From positions 744,001 through 808,000 of the forward strand of contig JAYKKM010000082.1 of NCBI GenBank assembly GCA_035772405.1: a DNA stretch of 64,000 nucleotides, given 5' to 3'. The notes below the pieces were generated by a model. It had not been told where the DNA came from. It worked only from the letters and a program-made list of their open reading frames with translations, and searched no databases. This stretch comes from Chrysogorgia sp. JL179-B06. Taxonomy: Eukaryota > Cnidaria > Anthozoa > Scleralcyonacea > Chrysogorgiidae. Shown piece by piece: positions 46,238-55,205 of the stretch. The translations under genes and the position numbers were made by a program. The first letter of the stretch is position 1. The number at the start of each line of letters is the position of its first letter.

Positions 46238-46564
46238 TTGTTCAACTTCCAACAAACTGAAGGTATTGAATGTGCACTATGGCCTAACTTATACCCACAT
46301 GTAGACTACTGTGAAAGTATTATGTGTGGCAAGACTTCCAGAATTAGTACGATGGTGGCCTTTATGATCAAATTACACTGTGAAATTATGGATTACGCTT
46401 TACATTATGATCTTCTTCAATTCCAGTATGACAGATGGTTATTCAAAACTGTAACTGTTGCGATAAACACGGCAAGAATTCTTAAATGTTCACCTGCTCG
46501 TTCTCTTGACACCAAAACATTTTCTGCTACATACTGGCAATGGCAACATCGTTACACGTATTAG
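46238..46564 (+). CDS. Helitron H2 Rep, segment before the nuclease core
   Basis: It encodes EGIECALWPNLYPHVDYCES, LHCEIMDYALHYDLLQFQYDRWLFKTV and CSPARSLDTKTFSATYWQWQHR, the conserved stretch preceding the HUH core. The frame is lost near 46545 by a one-base change, and the next segment overlaps it. The sequence is about 60 percent similar by eye to H1. Confidence 0.8.
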   Translation: MFNFQQTEGIECALWPNLYPHVDYCESIMCGKTSRISTMVAFMIKLHCEIMDYALHYDLLQFQYDRWLFKTVTVAINTARILKCSPARSLDTKTFSATYWQWQHRYTY

Positions 46565-47205
46565 ATGCAGTGGAGCAATTCGGATTGCCAGATGTGTTCA
46601 TCACATTAAGTCCTTTCGAGTGGTCATTTCCCTTTCCATCATGGCTAGATAACATTAGGAATAAAACGGGAAAAGGACCAAGCGAACTAGCCGGTTATGA
46701 AACAACGCATCTAGCTCATGTACTTGCACAAACAGTTAGGGGATATCTCTGTGGCAGTAACAGCCAAAAATGGTCGAAACACCTATTCAGTTACAACCGC
46801 ATCGCAACACAGACAAATGTGAAAACATTCTTTTACAGATTTGAATTCCAACAACGAGGTACACTACATTTGCATTTGTTGGTTTGGCTAAAAGATATAA
46901 CAGACATGCCTAACAATTATGCAGACCTCAGTTATTATGTAAAAAAATTTCAGCCATCTGACAAACCATCCAACTGTTTAAACTTGCAAAACAGAGACAC
47001 CTACTTTGAGACAAGAAATAACACACAAATAATGCATTTGAAACATCCTGCTGAAGAGTTTGCACTCAATCTTCGCGCGTACATTTCCACTTTACTGCCA
47101 GCCCTACAATGTTCAATGGACTTCCAAACGACTGATGGGAGGGCAATGCTACTTCGTTATGTGACGTCTTACGTCACAAAATGGAAAGACGGCATAAACA
47201 CCTGA
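46540..47205 (+). CDS. Helitron H2 Rep, HUH nuclease core
   Basis: The 221-codon frame contains VEQFGLPDVFITLSPFEWSFPFPSWLDNIRNKTGKGP, the HUH motif HLH in QQRGTLHLHLLVW (codons 46867-46875), and the paired tyrosines of RYVTSYVTKWKD (codons 47158 and 47170). All catalytic residues expected for the rolling-circle nuclease are present. The frame is lost just after the tyrosines (47200) by a one-base shift. Confidence 0.85.
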   Translation: MATSLHVLDAVEQFGLPDVFITLSPFEWSFPFPSWLDNIRNKTGKGPSELAGYETTHLAHVLAQTVRGYLCGSNSQKWSKHLFSYNRIATQTNVKTFFYRFEFQQRGTLHLHLLVWLKDITDMPNNYADLSYYVKKFQPSDKPSNCLNLQNRDTYFETRNNTQIMHLKHPAEEFALNLRAYISTLLPALQCSMDFQTTDGRAMLLRYVTSYVTKWKDGINT

Positions 47206-47209
47206 TGCA

Positions 47210-47608
47210 TTGTATTCTTATCACATCACTGGCGGTCAGGCTGCAATTCGATATGTCATGGACATGAAACCTGCAGAACCAGAGATGTGGCTCGCACTTT
47301 CTTCCACAAAAATTTCCTGGTCAAATAGTAAAACAAAACGCTACACTGTACCTTTACCAGATAATGCAGCTGATAACAAAATAGCGATGAAATATAGGCA
47401 ACGACCACAAACATTAGAAAACTATTCTTTTTTAGAATGGCTTCGCTCTGTAGACCATAACAAAGCAGTTCCGAAAATGTACAAACAAGGGAATACATCA
47501 GTTGGTTTAAAAATACTCTCTTTTTTTAACAAAGATTACTTCTTCCAATATCTTATAATGCACCTACCACACAAACAACTCTCTCAACTTAACCATCCCA
47601 ATCATTAA
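47210..47608 (+). CDS. Helitron H2 Rep-helicase linker, first part
   Basis: This continues the Rep C-terminus (YHITGGQAAIRYVMDMKPAEPEMWLALSSTKISWSNSKTKRYTVPLPDN) and the linker (TLENYSFLEWLRSVDHNKAVPKMYKQGNTSVGLKILSFFNKDYFFQYL). The same order of blocks is found in H1. A frame change near 47600 ends it. Confidence 0.75.
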   Translation: MYSYHITGGQAAIRYVMDMKPAEPEMWLALSSTKISWSNSKTKRYTVPLPDNAADNKIAMKYRQRPQTLENYSFLEWLRSVDHNKAVPKMYKQGNTSVGLKILSFFNKDYFFQYLIMHLPHKQLSQLNHPNH

Positions 47609-47621
47609 TGTCCCACCATAT

Positions 47622-48056
47622 TTGCAGTGGTACGCAGCTGTTATTCATCATTGCAGCGAACTATGGCAAAATATGGAAAGTGTAAAAACGTATTTACAAC
47701 ATATTAACACTTTGGCAGACATGTTCTTCTTATGGCAAATGCAAATAATCCCACGACACGCATTAGACACACCACAAAGAACTGAACTACCATCTAGCAA
47801 TTTGGACCCACAACAGCTAACCGTCCAAAATCATGTTGTAATGTCAGTCCAACAAAGAGGTATGCATTACACCACATTCTTTCCCACAGAACACGAAGAT
47901 GAATTGCACACTTTTGATTCCCAACCAAACACAGTATCCCAACAGTCACATAGCATGACCAACTCATGGACCCGACCGATATTAGTAACTGGTAAACCTG
48001 GGTGTGGGAAATCCCATACTGTTACTTCAATTGTATATATGTATACTTTGCCGTGA
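47622..48056 (+). CDS. Helitron H2 linker and helicase phosphate loop
   Basis: This encodes the rest of the linker (WQMQIIPRHALDTPQRTELP..., then an acidic segment TEHEDELHTFDSQPN) and the Walker A motif GKPGCGKSHTVTS (about 47992-48015). The frame runs out at 48056 because of a shift after the phosphate loop. In H1 the acidic segment also precedes the helicase. Confidence 0.8.
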   Translation: MQWYAAVIHHCSELWQNMESVKTYLQHINTLADMFFLWQMQIIPRHALDTPQRTELPSSNLDPQQLTVQNHVVMSVQQRGMHYTTFFPTEHEDELHTFDSQPNTVSQQSHSMTNSWTRPILVTGKPGCGKSHTVTSIVYMYTLP

Positions 48057-49125
48057 TGACGCCGCCATTCTTATTGCTGCCCCAACAGGGTTTTTAGCAT
48101 CTGTGTTTAGAGTGCAAGTCCCAGAAGAGGTAGTATGCGACACTGTTCATGCAGCCTTTCATTATCCCGTAGAGGCAAATGATACACCATCCATAAACTG
48201 GGCACTTGCGAAATATGACCTTATAATTATTGACGAATTGTCTATGATTCCTCAAAATATCTTTAACCACATTTCTAAAACGTTGCATATCGTCGTGTTT
48301 CGACCGGTCATAATGCTATGTGGGGATGGTGCACAACAACAACCTTTTTGTAGGGAAAACGGGAGGATTATGCAATTACCTAGTGCATTAGATAATGTGA
48401 CATTTATTCCTAGCACCTATCACTACAACTTGCACGGACAACATCGAGTAGGAGATGCCGAATATTTATCATTTTTGGATTATATCCGCCAATGGATTCC
48501 AACACAAATGTTACTTGACAACATACAAGTTGGCCGTGGGATAACTAAAGGAGAACATGTCTCAGATGACGATATCGTACAAGCATATCATATTAACCCT
48601 GAAAAGACAATTTTAACTTTCACTAAAAAAGCCACGAATCATGTAAACCAATTGATGACGAACAATCTTTTCCAAAACGTACAACCTTTGACAACAGTTC
48701 AACTTGATTGTGATCTTCCCCCAACCAACATTTACGCTGGCATGCGCGTGGTCATTACGCAAAATCGGGACAAACCCAATAATATTGTCAACGGACAACT
48801 GGCAACTGTCCAGGGTGTTCACAATCAAACTATTCTCTTGAAACTCCCAAGCGAACAAATAGCGCCAATATATCCAATAACAATGACACGAAATGAACAA
48901 CGCACAACACTTTATCCTTTCTGTCCTGCATATGCCACTACCATGTGTAAAGCACAAGGACAAACTTTAGCAAAAGTAGTGTTGTGGTTCGATATTGATA
49001 AAATACCTGCCGGAACTACATATGTGGCTTTATCGAGAGTCAGATCCCTAAGTGACATTTATTTCTTAAATAGTCTCCAAACACGTTACTTCACACCGGT
49101 TACACGACTTGCCGAACTACTCTAA
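48004..49125 (+). CDS. Helitron H2 PIF1-type helicase, main part
   Basis: The 373-codon frame runs from just after the phosphate loop to the native stop. It shows AAILIAAPTGFLASVF (motif Ia), LIIIDELSMIPQ (Walker B/motif II), LCGDGAQQQPF (motif III), MRVVITQNRDKPNNIVNGQ, TTMCKAQGQTLAKVVLWF (motif V) and TYVALSRVRSLSDIYFL (motif VI). It is the most intact Helitron helicase in the window and lacks only the phosphate loop, which sits in the preceding frame. 40203-41283 is its near-identical copy. Confidence 0.9.
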   Translation: MGNPILLLQLYICILCRDDAAILIAAPTGFLASVFRVQVPEEVVCDTVHAAFHYPVEANDTPSINWALAKYDLIIIDELSMIPQNIFNHISKTLHIVVFRPVIMLCGDGAQQQPFCRENGRIMQLPSALDNVTFIPSTYHYNLHGQHRVGDAEYLSFLDYIRQWIPTQMLLDNIQVGRGITKGEHVSDDDIVQAYHINPEKTILTFTKKATNHVNQLMTNNLFQNVQPLTTVQLDCDLPPTNIYAGMRVVITQNRDKPNNIVNGQLATVQGVHNQTILLKLPSEQIAPIYPITMTRNEQRTTLYPFCPAYATTMCKAQGQTLAKVVLWFDIDKIPAGTTYVALSRVRSLSDIYFLNSLQTRYFTPVTRLAELL

Positions 49126-49484
49126 ATGTATTTCTTACCCAAATTTAGAACTAACAGACACTTCTCTTTTAGTGAACTAAATGACACCATAAAACTATTT
49201 AATGAGGCTCCATAGTTTAAATCATGAGAAATTGAAAATATTTTTTATTTTGGTTCATTGCATATCTCTAGATCTGAAAATGCTATTGGACCATTGTAAC
49301 TACTTATGTCAAAAATATGACTATATAAAATTTCTAGTATGATAAACAGTTTGGAAATTCATTACTCTCACCCTTATAACTCAATCTATCCAAAATATTA
49401 TTAAACAATTTCGCACGTCCAAATACCATGCATGAAAAATTTCCCTTTGCACAATAGAATTAACATTATTCGTTCCTCCTTTAG
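49126..49484. other. Spacer between H2 helicase end and ORF1a, copy 2
   Basis: No gene is seen. It equals 41284-41615 plus a ~30-bp segment near 49252. Confidence 0.6.
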
Positions 49485-50540
49485 ATGTACAAAAACAAAT
49501 ATACAGCTCAAAGCCCAAAAAGTCCGAAAGGAGTGCAATTCTTTGGGCACTTTCCCACGAATTTCATACGTCCTTATGGTGAAGCCGATGACCGTCCTGA
49601 CGAGGGGACCATTTTCAGACGGGTAAACCCCAAAAACTGAATGGCTAACCAGGCCGAAAATCGGTGTCAGCGAATTCACGGCCAGGCCTCCATGTGCCAA
49701 AACATGACGTTCCTTTCAAATGCCAAATCAGCGTATGTAAATTCAGAGAAAAGCGCGCAAATGGAAGAACACCTGGCACCATTTCTTCACTCGCTACAGA
49801 AACTCAATTCCAGGACGTCAGAACAACCAACCACAAGCGACATCAAAACAATGATGACAACAATGTTGTCAGACGACGACAATACCGATAACTTCTTAGT
49901 GAAAGTTGGGGGTGCTATGTATCTCCTTGGCATACATTATGCCATTGTGAAAACCCTCATTTCAAACCCTGACAAGTTTGCCGAGAGAACGGTGGGGACT
50001 TCCAAGGAAGTTGCAGCTCTAAAATCAGCACCAACAGTCCAAGGTATCAAACAATATCTAACAAGGCTGTGTACAGCTGAAACGTTCACAACAACTCCGG
50101 TACCCTTTGCACGGGTTAAGAAAAACCTGGCCCAATTGTTGGAATCGGACGATGATGACGAGCAACGAACAAACGACATTCCTTCCACCTCTACAATACC
50201 AAAAACATCGATATCAACGCCATCCCAACCCAAAATAAAAAATGTGAAAGAACATGAAGCAGGTACAGCCAAAGAAGACCAACCCACAGTGGACAACGAG
50301 GAAAACACACATGAAGCAGGTACAGCCAAAGAAGATCAACCCACAGTGGACAACGAGGAAAACACACATGAAGCAGGTACAGCCAAAGAAGACCAACCAA
50401 CAGTGGACAACGAGGAAAACACACATGAAGCAGGTACAGCCAAAGAAGCCAAAGAAGACGTTGCCACAGTGGACAACAAGGAAAACACTACTACCAACAT
50501 AGAAATTCCAACCCCAAAGAAAAATAAATAAAAAAAGTCC
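49485..50540 (+). CDS. HFP/PYG accessory protein ORF1a, copy 2 (best kept)
   Basis: I do not recognise the family. The first frame from ATG 49485 reads MYKNKYTAQ, then SPKGVQFFGHFPTNFIRPYG (motif codons 49548-49580) and EGTIFRRVNPKN, ending at a stop near 49638. After two frame changes, the 296-codon frame 49641-50531 holds QMEEHLAPFLHSLQKLNSRTSEQPTTSDIKTMM, GGAMYLLGIHYAIVKTLISNPDKFAERTVG and VQGIKQYLTRLC. It continues with an acidic stretch (ESDDDDEQ), four 19-residue repeats (HEAGTAKEDQPTVDNEENT type) and a TPKKNK end; the Lys-rich tail continues after the stop at 50529. The domain order is the same as in H1 ORF1. Here the gene follows Rep-helicase only because units are tandem. Confidence 0.7.
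50253..50487 (+). repeat. Coding minisatellite, four copies of 57 bp
   Basis: Copies start at 50253, 50310, 50367 and 50424, each 'catgaagcaggtacagcc...' and each encoding 19 acidic residues. The last copy carries a small insertion (KEAKEDVATVDNKENT). The otherwise near-identical gene copy at 42380 has a single unit, so the repeat expanded or contracted after the array duplicated. Confidence 0.9.
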
Positions 50541-52213
50541 AAAAAAAAAACACATCAGATGAGCCACCAAAAAAGGAATCACATAAGCAAAAACCACCAA
50601 AAATAACAACATGTTATGCACGCTATCGTCAAGACAAAAACAAAAACAAATTATAATGCCAAAAAAAAATGTACATATATCGTTCCTGTTCAAATAATAA
50701 ATAATTCCTAAAAAATGTGAAAACAAAAATATTGTAAATAGTGTTACTGTTACTGTTGTTGTTCTTATGGCAACAACAGCAATTACCTAAAAACAAAAGC
50801 GAAAAACACTCTATTTGTGTAGCCAAAAAAATGTAAATATATTTGTGTTCCTGTTTCAATGATAAATTCCAGTTAGGAAAATAAACGTGCTGTTTCATTA
50901 CAATATTGTCTTCTACAACATTTCACACACTCAAGCGAATGGAGGAGAAGGGCCTCAAACAATTTTCAAACACAATAAAAAAAAACTACAAAAAAGAACG
51001 ATATGCCACATCTAATGTCATGAAAAGTGCATTTTTATTAACACAAATGTAGGGTGGGCAGGGTGGGCAGGGTGGGGGTGAAAGCGTCAGCCAGATGTTA
51101 AGCCGTGTGTTATTTACACTTCACCGTTCGATTTAGTACATTAACTATGCTTAACAATTATATGAAGCATGACCTTCTATGTCATAAGTTATTGTAACTT
51201 TTCTGACCTTTTTTAACACACCATTTTCAGTAATGCACATGATAGAACCATTCCTAAGGACTTATCCATGTAAATATTACAAAATTGCAAGAGGCAGATT
51301 TCGAGATATTGACGATTAAAGTTACGATTTTAACAGTAATACTATGGTGAATAGAAACATAAAATTCACGATTTCGATCTCGGAAGATACTGCCTCGATG
51401 AAACTAAAACTTGGCTTGAATGAACAACTGAATCCTGAAATTTTCAAAAACATTCATTGAAACGTACGCTTGCAAATACTACTTTCATCAGCCGATTCTA
51501 TTCAAAATGGCCGCCACGATCGCGATCTCGGAAGTTACTTTGTGGAACAAACTGAAATGTTCAGGAACGAACATCTATGAACAACAAAATAAGACTTGAA
51601 GTTTGGAGAGACGTTAATTAAAACGAACGTTAACAAATGCTTGAAGAAATTTCTTTAATTGTAATTTGTTCAAAATGGCCGCCATTTCTCATTTTGGCAC
51701 CATATTGCAAATTGGCATAAAATCTTTAAATCCACTTGACAAACATAAAAAAATTTGAAAACGCAATTGCAACGATAGTTATGGACAATAGAGAAAGGAA
51801 CAATGTTCATCTTATCTTAAAATCAACAATTATGACATTTTGGACAATGGTTTTCAGGCAAAACCTGTGGTTAACTGCGTATAAAAATACTGATACATTT
51901 TTTCAACCTTTCTCTACCCTTCAGCTACATGCTTTGAAAATTTCAAGTGCATCCACAAAAAACTGACAGTTTTGGCTTGTGATTTGTGACATATATTGCA
52001 GTAAGGTCAAAATGGCAAATTATGACATTTTGGACAATGGTTTTTAGGCAAAAGCTGTGGTTAACTGCATACAAAAATAGTGATACATTTTTTCAACCTT
52101 TCTCTACCCTTTAGCTACATACTTTGAAAATTTCAAGTGCATCCACTAAAAATTAACAGTTTTGGGTTGTGACATATATTGCAGTAAAGTCAAAATTGCA
52201 AATTATGACATGA
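50541..52213. other. Non-coding stretch of H2, copy 2
   Basis: It matches 42541-44151. It has an extra short expansion 'gggtgggca' x3 near 51054-51075. The 190-bp direct repeats lie at about 51829-52205. No gene is seen. Confidence 0.65.
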
Positions 52214-52920
52214 CATTTCCTGACGAATTTCCTAACGCCATATGGTTTGGCAAAAGAAGCACCAGATAGCGAGACACTCACAAGGAGATTAAACAGTAGC
52301 TGTCGCGAGTGTTACAACCGGCCAGGTGTGGCGATAAGCGAAATGGCAGCTACAGTCACGGCCAACATGGAAACTTGCTCTTCAGCGTTCGTCAACAAAG
52401 AGCTTTTCGAACAACGAATGACCGAGCAAAAGTCCTTCATGAAGGCGTTGGGTCGCCTGAATACCCAAACCGAGGACAAGCCACCAGAGAAAGATGTTAA
52501 AACCCTTTTGAAAGGGTTATATGAAGAGGAGTCAACCCTGAACAACTTAATGGAAGAGATATTCAAAGTTGGCGGAGCAATGTTTACCACTGCCATACAA
52601 TTTATGGTTGTGATCCCGAAAGTGATCCCGAAAGCTATGCTGCCAAGCTCACGTGCAGCGACGCCAATACGGCCCAATTTAAATGCAATGCAGATGTGAA
52701 AGGTTTAAAGACCTACCTGCGCTCAATTGTCTTCAGGTCTTCTGGCAGATCTGGAGAGCTCGGAACAAGAGCCGGTGGCCGAGTCTACGGAACCACAGAA
52801 AAAAAGAGAAGAAAGCCACAACAGCCCAAACAGATATCAAACAATTCTATTCCCACAATATCGAAATAACAGTTCTTATATGTATTTACTATTTACTTAT
52901 AAACTGCAAAAATGTAAACT
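52214..52920 (+). pseudogene. HFP/PYG accessory protein ORF1b, copy 2
   Basis: Nearly identical to 44152-44850: HFLTNFLTPYG at 52214, NRPGVAISEM, DVKTLLKGLYEEESTLNNLM and VGGAMFTTAIQF. The duplicated 'gtgatcccgaaa' frameshift near 52620 is also present, so it predates the tandem duplication. The copy ends at AAACTAG (52914-52920), where homology with the first copy stops. Confidence 0.7.
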
Positions 52921-52922
52921 AG

Positions 52923-53095
52923 AGTAGTATAGAACATGGCGGTGCGAGCTCAGCGACGCCAACCACAAATGCGAGTGCCATAGCAACGTTAATTTTTAAG
53001 CCAAATCGCGATTTAGCGCAAAAATTAGCGATGCCACGGTGCCCACACTTGTGGATAACGTCGAATAAGCTCGCACCGCCATGTTCTATACTACT
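52923..53095. mobile_element. 173-bp MITE with perfect 28-bp terminal inverted repeats
   Basis: 52923-52950 (AGTAGTATAGAACATGGCGG...) is the exact reverse complement of 53068-53095. The interior is AT-rich and non-coding. No clear target duplication was found at its edges. The left end abuts the end of H2 homology. Confidence 0.8.
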
Positions 53096-53455
53096 ACAGC
53101 AGTCGTTAATTAGGCTTGACGCGCCCCTCCCCACACTCTCCACCGATTAGTGTCAAACACGCGCGAGACTCACGAAACAATACTGAATTTATACCAAATC
53201 ACGATTTTGCTAAATTTGGTGTCATTTCAGTCACATTTAAAAAAATAGAAAGTGTCGTTTCAACATTTTCACAATTTTATGTCGTCTCATCATTTTCGCG
53301 TTTTTGTTTGACCGACACGTTCTACTGTTGTTCCAATTCACGCGCGGAAAAAAAACCCCTAGATTATGATTCTAGTGGTGATGTTAAATAAATTTCAGCG
53401 AGAGAGCCACTAGATTGTGAGTCTACCTGCTATACGAATCAAGGTCACCTGTCGA
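53096..53455. other. Non-coding DNA with short repeated motifs
   Basis: No gene is supported. 'ccctagattatgattctagtgg' (53357) and 'gccactagattgtgagtctacc' (53406) resemble each other. This stretch may contain the left end of the Polinton-like element, but without the right end the terminal repeat cannot be defined. Confidence 0.4.
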
Positions 53456-53587
53456 TGTTGCTAACAACAACATTCCTGTGCGCCCGGCAACCACAGCTTT
53501 TTGAAAAAGTTTTTGAAAAATATATTTTGAAATTTTTTTCAAAAAGCTGTGGTTGCCGGGCGCACAGGAATGTTGTTGTTAGCAACA
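53456..53587. repeat. Perfect fold-back: 53-bp arms, 26-bp loop
   Basis: 53456-53508 is the exact reverse complement of 53535-53587 (starts TGTTGCTAACAACAACATTC). The loop is AT-rich. It could be a palindromic MITE, a terminal hairpin relic, or an artefact of assembly. Transcripts across it would form a long hairpin. Confidence 0.9.
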
Positions 53588-54077
53588 CACCGCGTGGTAA
53601 CCTACGTCATGTACTCGAGGACAATGACAGATCAGCGAGCATAATAGGAGAATCACATTGTTTGAGATGGAAGTGGCAAGAAACCCATCACCACCATAAG
53701 ACTTCTCTGACTTCAAACACATGCGCTGATCTCGTAATCGTATACTATAAATGTCGTGAAATGAGAAACTGTTGTGTACTTTTTTCAAGACAGAAAACCA
53801 CCACTGTGTTAAGACTTATCTAGCTTCGAACACACTGTAATCGTGTACTATAAATGTTGTGAAATAAAGAGCTGTTTATGCGCTTTGTTTCGAAATATTA
53901 AACTTCACGAATGGGTTAACAATGGTGTTTATTATGAAACTGAGAATAACCACCCGCTAATCCATTCATTCGTTGGGCTGTAAAGCCATGGGGCTAACCA
54001 CCCGCTAATTTGTGGATCAGTTTTCAGAGTGTTTAAGGTCTGTGATGAAGGGATTATATTTCAACAATACGTTATCA
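53588..54077. repeat. Non-coding DNA with diverged ~110-bp direct repeat
   Basis: 53700-53785 and 53812-53890 are related: both carry 'agactt.tct..cttc.aacaca', then 'gtaatcgt.tactataaatg.tgtgaaat' and 'gctgtt'. 'aaccacccgctaat' occurs at about 53948 and 53996. No gene is seen. It probably holds the 3' flank of the leftward Polinton genes. Confidence 0.6.
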
Positions 54078-54587
54078 CTACTGTTGTTCGTCGCTCTCAA
54101 TATTTACCACCTCACCTCTGAAGCGGTGGTCATACATATGTTTCGACGTTGTGATTCCACCTGAGAGAAGACCTAAGAAAGGTACATATGGTGTTACAAT
54201 CGCAACAATTCTTTCAACGTCCTGTTTCAATAACAAATCTTTCTGTAATTCAGCCGTCAAATTTTCAGAGTCTTCTACGGCGTCCAAACCACCTAGCAGA
54301 TCCGCGAATTTGCTGATTAACAAATCGGTGATCATAGCGTTCGCTATTTCTATTCTCTTCAACTCGTATTGGCGCCATATCTTGTCGATAACCTTTGCAG
54401 ACGCTTTTTTAATATACGCTTCAGATTGGCTTACCACACCATCACCAGACAATCTAACAAGTTCGGCTCTCCTAACGTCAATGTTGTCTTCCACAGTCGA
54501 AGTACCATCAGTCTCCTCAACTAATTCCTCAATTGTAGGATTTTCGTCACTTTTGCGTTTCACCATCACGTTATTACTTATACCCAT
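54078..54587 (-). CDS. Unrecognised 169-residue Polinton protein
   Basis: Not recognised. It starts MGISNNVMVKRKSDENPTIEELVEETDG; an internal Met (MVKRKSDE) is an alternative start. The protein is acidic at the N-terminus, helical in the middle (AYIKKASAKVIDKIWRQYELKRIEIANAMITDLLISKFADLLGG), and has a hydrophobic segment near residues 127-145 (VAIVTPYVPFLGLLSGGI). It ends in an acidic tail. It is the last gene of the leftward block and begins 3 bp after the ATPase stop. A virion or membrane-associated role is possible but unsupported. Confidence 0.65.
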   Translation of the reverse strand: MGISNNVMVKRKSDENPTIEELVEETDGTSTVEDNIDVRRAELVRLSGDGVVSQSEAYIKKASAKVIDKIWRQYELKRIEIANAMITDLLISKFADLLGGLDAVEDSENLTAELQKDLLLKQDVERIVAIVTPYVPFLGLLSGGITTSKHMYDHRFRGEVVNIESDEQQ

Positions 54588-54590
54588 ATT

Positions 54591-55190
54591 TTATTGCGGA
54601 ACAACAATTTCGTAACTGTACGGGTAACGCAGTGAGATTTCAAGTCTAGCGTATTTATTATTTTTTAATGCGGTCACAATCGCCGACGCTTCCTCTTTGC
54701 TAATGTTTCCAAGATAATCGTCAATAACAACCTTCATATCACTTCTGCTCGGACAGTAAAAGCAAATGAGCTTACTAATGTTTTCTCTATACGGTTTTGC
54801 GATCGACGTCAGTTGTTGTGTGATGACAATAACGCTCAACATAAAATGTCGCGCACTAAAAGCCAAGTTGACTAATTGACTAGTCCTATTCTTGACGTCC
54901 TGCCCACTTGCGCAGTCGTCCAACACAATCAGAGTGTTAGTGCCTTTAAAAACATTTGTTACACACTTGAGAACAGCGTCAACACTATCCTGCGCGCAGT
55001 CTATCGCTAACACGTCGGGGTCGCGCACATATTTCCAATCTTGATACGCTTTGTTCCACTCGAAAGTAGGGCAAATCAACACAATGTAGTCAAATTTACC
55101 ACGATACTCAGATTCCAGTGTTTCTAGCAAATAATGTGTCTTACCACAAGCTGTCATACCAACGATTAACATATTAAACGGAGTTGCCAT
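54591..55190 (-). CDS. A32-like genome-packaging ATPase (FtsK/HerA type)
   Basis: This is the 199-residue motor ATPase expected to pump the element's DNA into a capsid. The Walker A motif GMTACGKT is at residues 11-18. Walker B TLIVLDD is at 86-92, followed by a VIVITQQ sensor motif near 120-126. Length and motif order match the packaging ATPases of Polintons, adintoviruses and virophages. The start ATG at 55190 is the only one before the P-loop. It lies between the probable capsid gene and a small unknown gene, which fits the usual grouping of morphogenesis genes. All catalytic residues are present, so it looks functional. Confidence 0.85.
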   Translation of the reverse strand: MATPFNMLIVGMTACGKTHYLLETLESEYRGKFDYIVLICPTFEWNKAYQDWKYVRDPDVLAIDCAQDSVDAVLKCVTNVFKGTNTLIVLDDCASGQDVKNRTSQLVNLAFSARHFMLSVIVITQQLTSIAKPYRENISKLICFYCPSRSDMKVVIDDYLGNISKEEASAIVTALKNNKYARLEISLRYPYSYEIVVPQ

Positions 55191-55205
55191 TAAATTGTGT
55201 TTGAT

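Larger units (their letters stand above)
40203..52922 (+). mobile_element. Helitron H2 tandem array, period ~7.9 kb
   Basis: Helicase end (41283), ORF1a (41616), ORF1b (44152) and then a full Rep-helicase (45545-49125) are followed by second copies of ORF1a (49485) and ORF1b (52214). The helicase stops are 7842 bp apart and the ORF1b ends about 8070 bp apart. The two copies of the shared part are almost identical. The array therefore holds one full unit (ORF1a, ORF1b, Rep-helicase) flanked by partial units, head to tail. Homology between copies stops right after AAACTAG on the right (near 44851 and 52920). Confidence 0.75.

Noticed and set aside
1..53000. Host protein-coding genes or exons
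   Set aside because: Every frame with recognisable motifs belongs to a transposable element; no conserved cellular protein segment with splice signals was seen.
53357..53460. tRNA-like anticodon arms (5-bp stem, 7-base loop) and a weak GAATC box
   Set aside because: No acceptor stem, D-arm or proper T-arm can be folded around them; similarity is limited to short palindromes.
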